Shown: one piece after another, positions 9,396 to 17,579 of the stretch
How positions within the stretch are numbered: the first letter of the stretch is position 1
Layout of the letters: each line of letters starts with the position of its first letter
The notes under the pieces: generated by a model
Told to the model about the DNA's origin: nothing
Seen by the model: only the letters and a program-made list of their open reading frames with translations
The model's database searches: none
Assembly (NCBI GenBank): GCA_020445255.1
Contig: JAGRGY010000008.1
Location: 1-64,000 of the forward strand
Direction of reading: 5' to 3'
Origin: Gammaproteobacteria bacterium
GTDB lineage: Bacteria; Pseudomonadota; Gammaproteobacteria; Chromatiales; Chromatiaceae
Length of the DNA: 64,000 bases
Program-made: the position numbers and the translations under genes

Positions 9396-9611
9396 GGCCT
9401 GTATCACCTCCGCTGCGTTGATCCGATCCGCCTGATTTGGCCCAGCGTGCCTTCCGTGGCGAAGACGGTCGTCTGGACCTGCGCCGGCTGTGATCCCATT
9501 CCAGCCCATCGGTCGGGCGCGGGCAGGACATCGCGATGGCAATGCGGTGATGGATGCTGGCGAAAATCGGGCAGCGGCGAATTAGCGGGTAAACTGTCGC
9601 CATCGAAAACT
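9396..9611. other. Upstream region of the sortase operon
   Basis: About 215 bases between the small leader gene and the left end of the repeat element. The sortase operon promoter should be here. The only pattern noted is AAACTG repeated twice (9591-9596 and 9607-9612, 16-base period), whose second copy ends on the first base of the repeat element. No confident promoter boxes were found. Confidence 0.35.
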
Positions 9612-9890
9612 GCCCTGTTCACATGATGCGCGGCGCGGCGCTGCCGCCCCAAGATGCGTCGGGCAAGGCGCGAGGAGAGAAGTCCAGTGAATCCAATTGA
9701 ACGACGGGCAACGCCACATGTCGCGTTTTGGGGCGCAACCCGAAGCGACGGGGTTGCCTGCTTGATGAACAGTGGCCGGCCCAACGGCATTGCTGCTCGC
9801 TCGTATACATCGAGTACGCCGCGTTCACAACGCCTCGTTGGTCGAAGGAACGGCCGCCGTCACTGCGTCTCGCATCGTGTGAACAGGCCC
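9612..9890. repeat. MITE-like repeat, copy 1
   Basis: A 279-base element bounded by imperfect terminal inverted repeats: GCCCTGTTCACATGATGCG on the left, and GGGCCTGTTCACACGATGCG when the right end is read on the minus strand. The same element, with about three-quarters identity by eye, recurs at 57822-58112. Shared internal blocks include CGAGGAGAGAAG and CAACGCC. It lies between the divergent sortase operon and pdsR, ending 7 bases before the pdsR start codon. No transposase is encoded, so a non-autonomous element is the simplest reading. No clear target duplication is visible. Confidence 0.75.
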
Positions 9891-9897
9891 TAACGCC

Positions 9898-10593
9898 ATG
9901 GCGAGAACGATCGCGATCGTCGAAGACGAAACGGCGATCCGCGAGAACTATGCCGACCTGTTCCGTCGACAGGGCTACCGGGTGCTCGCATTCGCCGACC
10001 GGCCGACCGCAAGCCGGGCCATGGACCGCGAACTGCCCGATCTCGCGATCCTCGACATCAGCCTCGGCGACGAGTACGACGCGGGCTTCGCCCTGTGCCG
10101 CGAGCTGCGCGGCCGCTCGGCGGCACTGCCGATCATCTTCCTGACCGCGCGCGACAGCGACTTCGACAGCGTCGCCGGCCTGCGCATGGGTGCCGACGAT
10201 TACGTGACCAAGGACGTGAGTCTGCACCAGCTGAGCGCGCGGGTCGGCGCATTGTTCCGCCGGGTGGATGCGATGCGCGACGCGGCCGATGCATCGACCC
10301 GAATCGACGACGGCCCGCTGTCGCTCGACCCTGAACAGATGCAGGTCACCTGGAGCGGCCATCCGATCGAACTCACGGTAACCGAGCTTTGGATCCTGCA
10401 TGCACTCGTGCAGCATCCTGGGCACGTCAAGAACCGCGAACAGCTGATGCAGGCCGCGGACATCTATGTCGACGCCGCGACCATTACGTCGCACATCAAG
10501 CGAATCCGACGCAAGTTCGAGCAGTGCGATCCGGCGTTCACGGCGATCGAGGCGGTGTACGGCGCCGGCTATCGCTGGAACCGCCAGGGCTGA
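9898..10593 (+). CDS. pdsR: Dedicated sortase system response regulator PdsR
   Basis: A 231-residue OmpR/PhoB-type response regulator. Receiver domain (residues 1-120): acidic pocket EDE near the N-terminus, phospho-acceptor Asp in DLAILDISLGD (about residue 52), and Lys in YVTKDVSL. C-terminal winged helix (about 130-230) with ELWILHALVQHPGHVKNREQL and RIRRKFE. The family is the TIGRFAM proteobacterial dedicated sortase system regulator, assigned from its place beside the sortase and the PdsS kinase. The histidine kinase gene follows 7 bases after the stop. The MITE-like repeat ends 7 bases before the ATG, so the promoter and ribosome site must be in or replaced by the repeat. Confidence 0.9.
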   Translation: MARTIAIVEDETAIRENYADLFRRQGYRVLAFADRPTASRAMDRELPDLAILDISLGDEYDAGFALCRELRGRSAALPIIFLTARDSDFDSVAGLRMGADDYVTKDVSLHQLSARVGALFRRVDAMRDAADASTRIDDGPLSLDPEQMQVTWSGHPIELTVTELWILHALVQHPGHVKNREQLMQAADIYVDAATITSHIKRIRRKFEQCDPAFTAIEAVYGAGYRWNRQG

Positions 10594-10600
10594 CGCATCG

Positions 10601-12676
10601 ATGGCGACACGCTTCTGGCACAGCGTCAGGTTCAAGCTGCTGCTCGTGTCACTGACGCTGCTGGGGATCCCGCTTGCCGGGTACCGCTTCATCGAGGAGA
10701 CCGAACACTTCCTGCGTGACGCTCAGGACCAGGCCCTGCAGACGACGGCGGCATCGGTCGCCAACCTGATGCACGCCCACAGCGACGCATTCAACGGCGT
10801 CGCCAAGCCCGGCTCGGTGCTCACGTTTCGCAACCTGTACGCGCATCCGCTCGGCGAGCCCCCGCAGGTCGACGGCTATCGCGACGAGTGGCCACGCTAC
10901 GGCGACAACTTCGCGGTGTTGCGATCGGTAGACGACACGCTCGAGGCGCGCATCTTCGTCGGCCTGCACGATCGCTACCTGTACCTGTTGATCGGCGTGC
11001 GCGACCCCAGCCCCGACTTTGGCGAAACGGGCGACGCGGTCGACATCGCGCTGACCGATACCGACGGCCTGCTGCACCGCTACCGCATCCAGCCGCAGGC
11101 GCCAGGATGGGTCACGGCGCGACCGCTACCCGCCGCCAGCGACGGGTCCGCGGAAACCGAAGCGCTCGACGTGCCCGAAGCAGCGCCGTCCGATTCACCG
11201 ATCCGCGGCGAATGGCAGAGCGACCGGGCCGGATACACCCTCGAGCTGCGTCTGCCGCGCAGCATGCTGTCCGACCGCCTGTCGCTGCGGTTCTTCGACA
11301 GCCGCAGCCGGCAGGTGCTCGCCAGCGGCCATATGTACCCCGCCGAGGCGCTCGGCCGCATCGTGCAACGCTCACCCGGCCTTTCCGCGGTACTCGCCGA
11401 GGTCACGCCGCCGGCGACCCGGGTTTGGGTCACCGATCACCAGGGGCTGGTGCTGGCGAGTGCCGGGCGCCTCGACGCCAACGCGCCGCTGAGCGCCGAC
11501 CAACAGCAGATGCCGTGGTTCATCCAGGACCTGATACTGGCGGTGCTGCCGCACGATGCCGAGGCGGTCATCGATCTGCCAGCCGACCGTACCCAGCTGT
11601 TCGTTCGCCCGGTGGTCGATGCGCTGAGCGGCCGCCCGTCTAGCCTGCGCCGCCGGCCACCGCAAGGCAATGCGGTCGTCGTCAGTGCCGCGGTACCGAT
11701 CCGCAGTGCCGAGGGCGTCAAGGGCGCGGTGCTGGTAGAACAGACGACCAACGCGATCCTGTCGATTCAGAACCTGGCCCTGCAGCGCCTGTTCGGCGTC
11801 ACGCTGCTGTTCTTTGCCGTCACCAGCCTCGGACTGCTCATGTTCGCCAGTCTGCTCGCCTCGCGCATCAAGCGCCTGCGCGATCAGGTCGAACGCGCGG
11901 TCAGCCATGACGGCAGGATCATCGGCCGCCTCGAGGACGGCCACGGCCGCGATGAGATCGGCGACCTCGGCCGCAGCTTCGCCAGCGTGTTGGAACGCCT
12001 GCACGAGTACAACCACTACCTCGAGGCGATGGCGAGCCGCCTCGCCCACGAGCTGCGCACGCCGCTCGCCGTCGTGCGCAGCTCGCTCGACAACGCCGAA
12101 CTCGCCGGTGAGGCGGACCGCCACACCTACACGGCGCGCGCACGCGCCGGCGCCGCACGCCTCGAACGCATCCTGCTGCGCCTGCGCGAGGCATCGGGGC
12201 TGGAACAGGCGCTGCGCCAGGCCGAACCGGAGACCTTCGACGTCGCTGCGCTGCTGCGGCATCAGATCGACGGTCTGCGCGGCAGCCTGCCGGATTGCGT
12301 GCTGCGCCTCGACGGCGCTGACGAGCAGATCATGCTGCGCGGCGTGCCCGATCTGATCAGCCAGGCATTGGACAAGCTGATCGCGAACGCAGCGGACTTC
12401 CACACGCCGGGAACGGCAGTGACGGTGCGCTGCGACGGTGGACCGCGCCATGTCGCGATCCAGGTCGGCAACCGGGGAGCGGCACTGCCGCGCGACGTGG
12501 ATGTGCTCCAGTCGATGACATCGGTGCGCAGCGGGCAGCAGGACGAGCCGCACCTCGGGCTCGGGCTGTATCTGGTCCGCCTCATCGTCGAGTTTCACGG
12601 CGGCGCGGTCGCGGCGCGCGACCGCGATGACGGCGACGGCGTGGTCATCACACTGACCCTGCCACGCGGCACCTGA
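10601..12676 (+). CDS. pdsS: Dedicated sortase system histidine kinase PdsS
   Basis: A 691-residue membrane histidine kinase partnering PdsR. Membrane span near residues 10-28, then a large periplasmic sensor (about 30-390) containing a beta-sandwich segment (DEWPRYGDNFAVL to YLYLLIGVRDPSPDF) like carbohydrate-binding modules, a second span near 395-415, HAMP, HisKA with phospho-accepting His in LAHELRTPLAVVRSSLDN, and an HATPase domain with N-box ALDKLIANAADF and G-box LGLGLYLVRLIVEFHGG. The sensor suggests detection of envelope or extracellular glycans. ATG at 10601 is used; the frame is open further upstream but overlaps pdsR. Confidence 0.92.
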   Translation: MATRFWHSVRFKLLLVSLTLLGIPLAGYRFIEETEHFLRDAQDQALQTTAASVANLMHAHSDAFNGVAKPGSVLTFRNLYAHPLGEPPQVDGYRDEWPRYGDNFAVLRSVDDTLEARIFVGLHDRYLYLLIGVRDPSPDFGETGDAVDIALTDTDGLLHRYRIQPQAPGWVTARPLPAASDGSAETEALDVPEAAPSDSPIRGEWQSDRAGYTLELRLPRSMLSDRLSLRFFDSRSRQVLASGHMYPAEALGRIVQRSPGLSAVLAEVTPPATRVWVTDHQGLVLASAGRLDANAPLSADQQQMPWFIQDLILAVLPHDAEAVIDLPADRTQLFVRPVVDALSGRPSSLRRRPPQGNAVVVSAAVPIRSAEGVKGAVLVEQTTNAILSIQNLALQRLFGVTLLFFAVTSLGLLMFASLLASRIKRLRDQVERAVSHDGRIIGRLEDGHGRDEIGDLGRSFASVLERLHEYNHYLEAMASRLAHELRTPLAVVRSSLDNAELAGEADRHTYTARARAGAARLERILLRLREASGLEQALRQAEPETFDVAALLRHQIDGLRGSLPDCVLRLDGADEQIMLRGVPDLISQALDKLIANAADFHTPGTAVTVRCDGGPRHVAIQVGNRGAALPRDVDVLQSMTSVRSGQQDEPHLGLGLYLVRLIVEFHGGAVAARDRDDGDGVVITLTLPRGT

Positions 12677-12709
12677 CCGCCGACCACGCGGTCGCAGCAT
12701 CCCTGAAGT

Positions 12710-12744
12710 CGTTCAGCCTTCGTTCATGGACAGCTCCCTATAGT
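12710..12744 (+). promoter_or_regulatory. Candidate OmpR-family operator and promoter downstream of pdsRS
   Basis: A direct repeat CGTTCA-N5-CGTTCA (12710-12726) with the 11-base period typical of PhoP/PmrA-type response regulators, followed 12 bases later by a TATAGT -10 box (12739-12744). The repeat covers the expected -35 position, as at class II activated promoters. It precedes the gene at 12797. PdsR, encoded just upstream, is the obvious candidate binder, but this is inference. Confidence 0.55.
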
Positions 12745-12796
12745 CGCCGTCAAGGGTCGACAGGCGGCCCTGCAAATGGACATACAGGAGACCACG

Positions 12797-13300
12797 ATGA
12801 ACATCACCAGAAACCTGATCGTCGCCCTGACCCTGGCGTCACTCGGGGTCGTCGGAACCGCGCAGGCACGTGACGGCGACGGCAGCGGCAGGCAACGCGG
12901 CGACGGCGCGCGCGTCGAGCAGAACGACTTTGACCCTAGTGGCGACCGCGGCGGCGACCCAGTGGCGGACGGCGACAGCGACGGGCGTTTCGAACGCCGC
13001 GTCGAGCGCCGCCAGGACCATCAGCAGTCGCGCATCGACCACGGTCGCCGCAATGGCGACCTGACGCGCGACGAGGCGCGCAGACTGCGTGGCGAACAGC
13101 AACGCATCGACCGCATGGCCAGGCGCTACGGCTCGGATGGTTACTACTCGAGGCATGAACGCTACCGTCTGGCGCGCGCCCAGCATCGCGCAGACCATCG
13201 CATCTATCGCGCCCGCCACAACGATCGTTATCGCGGACATGGCCGGCACGACCATCGTCGCGGCGACGACCGGCAATACCGCGACCACCGCCGGCATTGA
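12797..13300 (+). CDS. Secreted charged protein with EF-hand-like segments
   Basis: A 167-residue exported protein: signal peptide MNITRNLIVALTLASLGVV ending near AQA, then an Asp/Gly-rich stretch (GDGSG, GDRGGD, GDSDGRF), a helical Arg/Asp/Glu region (RNGDLTRDEARRLRGEQQR and YGSDGYYSRHERYRLA) that looks like degenerate EF-hand or paired helix-loop-helix units, and a His/Arg/Asp-rich tail. This suggests divalent metal binding in the periplasm. AGGAG upstream supports the ATG. It follows pdsS by 120 bases and has its own promoter with a response-regulator-type direct repeat, so it may belong to the PdsR regulon. Confidence 0.75.
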   Translation: MNITRNLIVALTLASLGVVGTAQARDGDGSGRQRGDGARVEQNDFDPSGDRGGDPVADGDSDGRFERRVERRQDHQQSRIDHGRRNGDLTRDEARRLRGEQQRIDRMARRYGSDGYYSRHERYRLARAQHRADHRIYRARHNDRYRGHGRHDHRRGDDRQYRDHRRH

Positions 13301-13470
13301 TGGCGCGGCGGCCTGAGTGCCGCCGCTGGATGGCAAACAGGTCCGCGGTCGCTGGTGGCCGCGGATCGCTTGCTGCACCGCGGGTCCTTGCCAGGCCTGT
13401 TCAGACCCGGCTGCTTCCCTTTAGACTCGGCAGCCCCGATCCGGGGACAGTCTTTCCGGGGGCAGGCAGC

Positions 13471-14373
13471 ATGTCGGTCGAAGATCTCAACCAGGCATTC
13501 GCCATCGCGGGTGTCGCGGAATTCGCGCGCGGCCCGGGCGGATTGCCGCAGTTGAATGTCACCAACAGTTCGGCGCAGGCGGTGATCTCGCTGCACGGCG
13601 GCCAGGTCCTGTCGTTCGTGCCGCGTTCGAGCGGTACGGATCTGCTGTTTCTCAGCACCCGTGCGCACTATGCCGTCGACAAGGCGATCAAGGGTGGCAT
13701 CCCGCTGTGCTGGCCATGGTTCGGTGCCGACCCCGAGAAACGCGGTCGTCCGGCACACGGTTTCGCGCGCACGTCGGCTTGGTCAGTGCAGTCGGTCAGC
13801 GCTTCGGGGCCAGGACATACCCAGGTCGTACTCGAACTGCGCGACGACGCAACAACGCGCGCCTTGTGGCCGCACCGCTTCGAGCTGGAGCTCGTGATCG
13901 AGGTCTCCGACGAGCTGTCGGTCGCGCTGCATACACGCAACACCGGTGACGCCACCTTCCCCGTCACGCAGGCCTTGCACACCTATTTCGGCGTCGGGCA
14001 GATCGATACCGTGACCGTCACCGGTCTCGAAGGACTCGCCTACCTGGACAAGGTGCAGGGGTTCAGTGAGCACTGCCAGGGCGGCCCGGTCACGTTCGCC
14101 GGCGAGGTCGATCGCATCTACCAGGGCGTGGCCGGCGATCTGCAGATCCACGACCAGACCCGCGGCCGCATTGTGCAGATCTCCGCGGGCAACAGCCACA
14201 CGGCCGTCGTCTGGAATCCCTGGTCGGCGGTCAACGCAACGATGAGCGACCTCGAACCCGAGGATTTCAGGCGCTTCGTCTGCGTCGAGACCGCCAACGC
14301 CGGTAACGAGATCATCTGCGTCGCACCGGGTGCCGCCTGCAGCCTGAGCGCGCGCTACCGGGTCGCTCCCTGA
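13471..14373 (+). CDS. yeaD: D-hexose-6-phosphate mutarotase
   Basis: A 300-residue aldose-1-epimerase-like enzyme interconverting alpha and beta anomers of hexose 6-phosphates such as glucose 6-phosphate in the cytoplasm. Family features: AVISLHGGQVLSFVP near residue 35, GGIPLCWPWFGADPEKRGRPAHGFART (the GIPICWPWFG signature), catalytic His region QALHTYFGVGQI, and the late Glu region FVCVETANAGNEI. Length is normal. ATG at 13471 matches the family N-terminus (LNQ start and EFARGPGGLPQLNV); the frame extends upstream without support. Probably a single-gene unit. Confidence 0.92.
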   Translation: MSVEDLNQAFAIAGVAEFARGPGGLPQLNVTNSSAQAVISLHGGQVLSFVPRSSGTDLLFLSTRAHYAVDKAIKGGIPLCWPWFGADPEKRGRPAHGFARTSAWSVQSVSASGPGHTQVVLELRDDATTRALWPHRFELELVIEVSDELSVALHTRNTGDATFPVTQALHTYFGVGQIDTVTVTGLEGLAYLDKVQGFSEHCQGGPVTFAGEVDRIYQGVAGDLQIHDQTRGRIVQISAGNSHTAVVWNPWSAVNATMSDLEPEDFRRFVCVETANAGNEIICVAPGAACSLSARYRVAP

Positions 14374-14464
14374 ATGCAATGACCCTGCCCGCCCCCGGGG
14401 ATTTCCCGATCGGTCCAGCGCCATGCGCCATACTTCCGGAGTGCTACCGCCTCGGAGGTGCGCC

Positions 14465-14701
14465 ATGTTCCTGAAAGAGAGACGCAACGACGAACTCGTC
14501 GAGGTGCTCGACAACACCGCGCTGTTCGATCCGTTCCGGGACCGCATTCCCGGCCGCTACAACGCCGGCGAGGAGCTGCCGGAACCACGCAGCTTCCTCA
14601 AACGCGACCTGGTGTTCTGCTCGGGCGAGTCCCTGCCCCGCTGTTGGACCGATCCCGACTACCGTGGACAGGGGTTGCCCCGAACGGGCACCCACGGCTG
14701 A
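14465..14701 (+). CDS. Small conserved-looking soluble protein
   Basis: A 78-residue protein (starts MFLKERRNDELVEVLDNTAL) with no domain I can name. It looks like a small acidic protein found in aquatic gammaproteobacteria, judging from the pattern of DLVEVLD-type start, GRYNAGEELPEP, and GESLPRCWTDPDYR, but I cannot check this. A GGAGG ribosome site lies six bases before the ATG, which supports it as a true gene. No membrane or export signal. The C-terminal tail after DPDYR (GQGLPRTGTHG) appears less constrained. Neighbours give no clear functional hint. Confidence 0.65.
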   Translation: MFLKERRNDELVEVLDNTALFDPFRDRIPGRYNAGEELPEPRSFLKRDLVFCSGESLPRCWTDPDYRGQGLPRTGTHG

Positions 14702-14791
14702 CCGCGGCTGGCCGACCCGCTGGCCGGTGATTCGGCTCCGCTTGCGGCGACCGCTGGTCGCCGCACCCGTCACGGCCTCGCCGAACGCCGA

Positions 14792-15013
14792 TCAGACGGT
14801 ATCCGGATTCGCGACAACCGTCTGCACGAGTCCTGACGACCATTGCACGAGGCCACCGTAGGTGTCGCGTTCCCGGTCGTGCCGATGTTCGCCATGCTCC
14901 CGCTCAACGTCGGGCGCGATCAGCGGCAGATCCAGTCTCGCCAGCATGACGGCGCTCGCGATGACCAGGGCCACGAAAAACCAGGACAGCCGCAACAAAC
15001 CCTGCTCAGACAT
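14792..15013 (-). CDS. Small single-span membrane protein beside cytochrome b
   Basis: A 73-residue protein with one membrane helix (LSWFFVALVIASAVMLARL) and a polar tail containing a His/Asp/Arg-rich segment. Its start overlaps the end of the cytochrome b gene by eight bases on the same strand, so the two are probably translated together, and it may be a small subunit or accessory of that cytochrome. No family recognised. The His-rich stretch (EHGEHRHDRERD) could bind metal, but this is speculative. Confidence 0.6.
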   Translation of the reverse strand: MSEQGLLRLSWFFVALVIASAVMLARLDLPLIAPDVEREHGEHRHDRERDTYGGLVQWSSGLVQTVVANPDTV

Positions 15014-15533
15014 CGAGTTGCCTCCGCACCTTGCGTCCCGTCACCATCGCGCGCACCAGGTTTTCGTGATGCAGCAGGCCGGAAACGACCACGCCCGCGA
15101 CATGCAGCAGCACGAGCAGCAGCGTCGCCCAGGCCAGGGCTTCGTGCAGTTCCTCCCACTGCTCACCGTCGGCCATCAACAGACCGCTGCCAATGGTCAA
15201 TGTCAGCATGACCAGCAGCGACACGATCATCCATGCGCCGGCCGGGTTGTGGCCCAGGTAACGCTCGCCCCCCCCGGTGCGCAAGGCGTTGAGGTATTCG
15301 CCGACGCGTCGCGGTGCCACCACGAAATCAGTGAAACGTGCGTGGCGCGTGCCGATCAGCCCCCACACCACACGCAACACGACCAGGGTGCCTATGAAAT
15401 ACCCGGCGCGCTCGTGCAGCGATGCCCATTCATCGCCGCTGGCCCAGGCGACCACGAACGCCGTTACCAGCGACCAGTGAAACACCCGTACGAACGGGTC
15501 CCAGACCAGTATCCTGTCCTCTTTGACTTCCAT
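15006..15533 (-). CDS. Cytochrome b561-type membrane protein
   Basis: A 175-residue di-heme b-type cytochrome of the bacterial cytochrome b561 / Ni,Fe-hydrogenase cytochrome b family, moving electrons between the quinone pool and a periplasmic partner. Four membrane helices carry candidate heme-ligand His residues in VFHWSLVTAFV, SLHERAGYFIG, WEELHEALAWA and LLVLLHVAGVVV. The start WDPFVRVFHWSL is the classic N-terminal signature. No hydrogenase or diheme cytochrome c gene is adjacent, so the partner is unknown. A 73-residue membrane protein gene overlaps its end. Confidence 0.9.
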   Translation of the reverse strand: MEVKEDRILVWDPFVRVFHWSLVTAFVVAWASGDEWASLHERAGYFIGTLVVLRVVWGLIGTRHARFTDFVVAPRRVGEYLNALRTGGGERYLGHNPAGAWMIVSLLVMLTLTIGSGLLMADGEQWEELHEALAWATLLLVLLHVAGVVVSGLLHHENLVRAMVTGRKVRRQLDV

Positions 15534-15669
15534 CTACGACTCCTGTTGCGACACGTGCCGCATTGACCGGGATAAGGGTACGCGGCCAACATGAAATCAG
15601 CCTGAACTCCGCGCAACGCGTGCCGAAGCGCTAGACTGGCGGCCCGCACACCTCTGGCCCTGCCGCCCG

Positions 15670-16554
15670 ATGCCACCCCTGCTGTCCACTCACAACCTGG
15701 TCAAACATTTTCCCGGCGTGCGTGCTGTCGATGGCATCAGCTTCGATGTGGGCGAGGGCCGGTGTTTCGGCCTGCTCGGTCCGAACGGCGCGGGTAAGAC
15801 GACGACACTGGAGATCCTCGAAGGCATCACCGAACCCGACGCCGGCGAGATCCTGTTCCGCGGCGCGCCGCGCGATGCCGGCTTCCGCGAGGCGATCGGC
15901 ATACAGTTCCAGCACACCGCGCTGCAGGACTTCCAGACCGTCGAGAACACGCTGACGCTGTTCGCCAGCTTCTACGCCCACCGCCGCCCGATGCAGGAAC
16001 TGATCGCGTTGTGCAACCTCGGTGAACTCCTCAAACGCGACACGCAGCAGCTGTCGGGCGGCCAGCGGCAGCGTCTGCTGCTGGCCATTGCCCTAGTCAA
16101 CGACCCGGATCTGGTGTTTCTGGACGAGCCCACGACTGGACTCGACCCGCAGTCCCGCCGCAACTTCTGGCGCCTCGTGGAGGGCATCAAGGCGGCCGGC
16201 AAGACCGTGGTGTTGACCACGCACTATATGGAAGAGGCAAGCGTGCTGTGCGACGAGATCGCGATCATCGACCATGGGCGCATCATCGAGCAGGGCGCGC
16301 CCTGCCAGCTGCTGGCGGCGCACTTTCCGCGCGCGCTCGTGCGCGTGCCGCTGCAGGCCCTGGCCGACCCGACCGCGGCTCCGCCCGGATTCGAGATCCA
16401 CGGCGGCTATGCGACGGCTGCGACCGACGACATCGACCGCGCGCTGGCTGCACTGAACCGCAACGAGGTCGCGCTCGACGGGCTGCACATCAGCACACCG
16501 ACACTCGACGACCTGTTTCTCAAACTCACCGGGCACGGGTTGCGTGAACCATGA
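15670..16554 (+). CDS. ABC transporter ATP-binding protein
   Basis: A 294-residue ABC-2-type exporter ATPase. Walker [11 protein letters not shown] (about residue 38), Q-loop region, signature LSGGQRQR, Walker B LVFLDEPTTGLD, and the H-loop in VLTTHYMEEA are all intact. A C-terminal extension of about 80 residues is typical of drug- or polysaccharide-type DrrA exporters. The permease gene starts inside its stop codon (ATGA overlap), so the two form one transporter. Substrate cannot be deduced; multidrug, copper/NosF-like and surface-polymer exporters share this architecture. Confidence 0.9.
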   Translation: MPPLLSTHNLVKHFPGVRAVDGISFDVGEGRCFGLLGPNGAGKTTTLEILEGITEPDAGEILFRGAPRDAGFREAIGIQFQHTALQDFQTVENTLTLFASFYAHRRPMQELIALCNLGELLKRDTQQLSGGQRQRLLLAIALVNDPDLVFLDEPTTGLDPQSRRNFWRLVEGIKAAGKTVVLTTHYMEEASVLCDEIAIIDHGRIIEQGAPCQLLAAHFPRALVRVPLQALADPTAAPPGFEIHGGYATAATDDIDRALAALNRNEVALDGLHISTPTLDDLFLKLTGHGLREP

Positions 16555-17561
16555 AGCTGCAGCGTATCCTGGCCGTCGTCGTCGCGCGCAATCGCGAGTT
16601 CTACCGCGACAAGGCAGGACTCGGCTGGAACATCTTCATGCCGGTCGTGATGGTGCTCGGCTTCGCGTTCATCTTCGCCAATCCCGATGAACAGCTGTAC
16701 AAGGTCGGCGTACTGAACGCTGGCAGCACCGACGTCGCCTTTCTGCACACCGGTCACGTGACGTTCGTCGACCAGACCGATCGCGAATCGGCGCTCGACA
16801 AGCTGCGCTATCACCGCATCGATCTGCTGATCGACCTGCACCACCCGAATCAGTACTGGGTCAACCAGGAATCGGCGCGCGGCTATGTCGTTGAACGCCT
16901 GTTGCGAGAGAGCATCAGTGCGCCACAAGGCGCACTGCAGCGCAACGTCGTCAGCGGGCGTGCGATCCGCTATGTCGACTGGGTGCTGCCGGGCGTGCTG
17001 GCGATGAACGTGATGTTCAGCAGCCTGTGGGGCGTCGGCTGGGTCATCGTGCGCTACCGCAAGAACGGCGTATTGCGGCGTCTGCGCGCGACCCCGCTGA
17101 CCGCGGGCGAGTTCCTGATCGCGCAGATCGCGTCGCGCCTTCTGGTCGTGCTCGCGGTCAATCTGCTCGTATTCGTCGGGACCGACCTGCTGCTCGATTT
17201 CCCGATGCGCGGATCCTATACCGCGCTCGCAGCGGTGTTCACGGCCGGCGCGATCGCACTGATCAGTCTCGGCCTGACGGTGTCAGCACGCGTACGCAGC
17301 GAGGAGTTGGCCGACGGCCTTCTGAACCTGATATCGTGGCCGATGCTGGTGCTGTCGGGAGTGTGGTTCTCCCTCGAGGGCACCAATGTCTGGGCGCAGC
17401 GCATCGCCGAACTGTTGCCGCTGACGCATATCGTCAACGCCGCGCGCCGCGTCATGCTCGACGGCGCCGGGCTGGCCGAGGTCGCGTTCGAGGTCGGCCT
17501 ACTGGCGACGATCGCTGTCGTGCTGCTCAGCCTGGCGACGTGCGCATTCCGCTGGCAGTAG
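16551..17561 (+). CDS. ABC-2 type transporter permease
   Basis: A 336-residue membrane subunit of the exporter encoded immediately upstream. An N-terminal span (WNIFMPVVMVLGFAFIFA) is followed by an extracytoplasmic loop of about 120 residues, then five further spans in the C-terminal half, including NVMFSSLWGVGWVIVRYRKNG, the usual DrrB-like ABC-2 core. Translationally coupled to the ATPase by a four-base overlap. The short stem-like region after the stop gives no clear terminator. Confidence 0.9.
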   Translation: MKLQRILAVVVARNREFYRDKAGLGWNIFMPVVMVLGFAFIFANPDEQLYKVGVLNAGSTDVAFLHTGHVTFVDQTDRESALDKLRYHRIDLLIDLHHPNQYWVNQESARGYVVERLLRESISAPQGALQRNVVSGRAIRYVDWVLPGVLAMNVMFSSLWGVGWVIVRYRKNGVLRRLRATPLTAGEFLIAQIASRLLVVLAVNLLVFVGTDLLLDFPMRGSYTALAAVFTAGAIALISLGLTVSARVRSEELADGLLNLISWPMLVLSGVWFSLEGTNVWAQRIAELLPLTHIVNAARRVMLDGAGLAEVAFEVGLLATIAVVLLSLATCAFRWQ

Positions 17562-17579
17562 CAGCAAGGGTCTGCCCCA

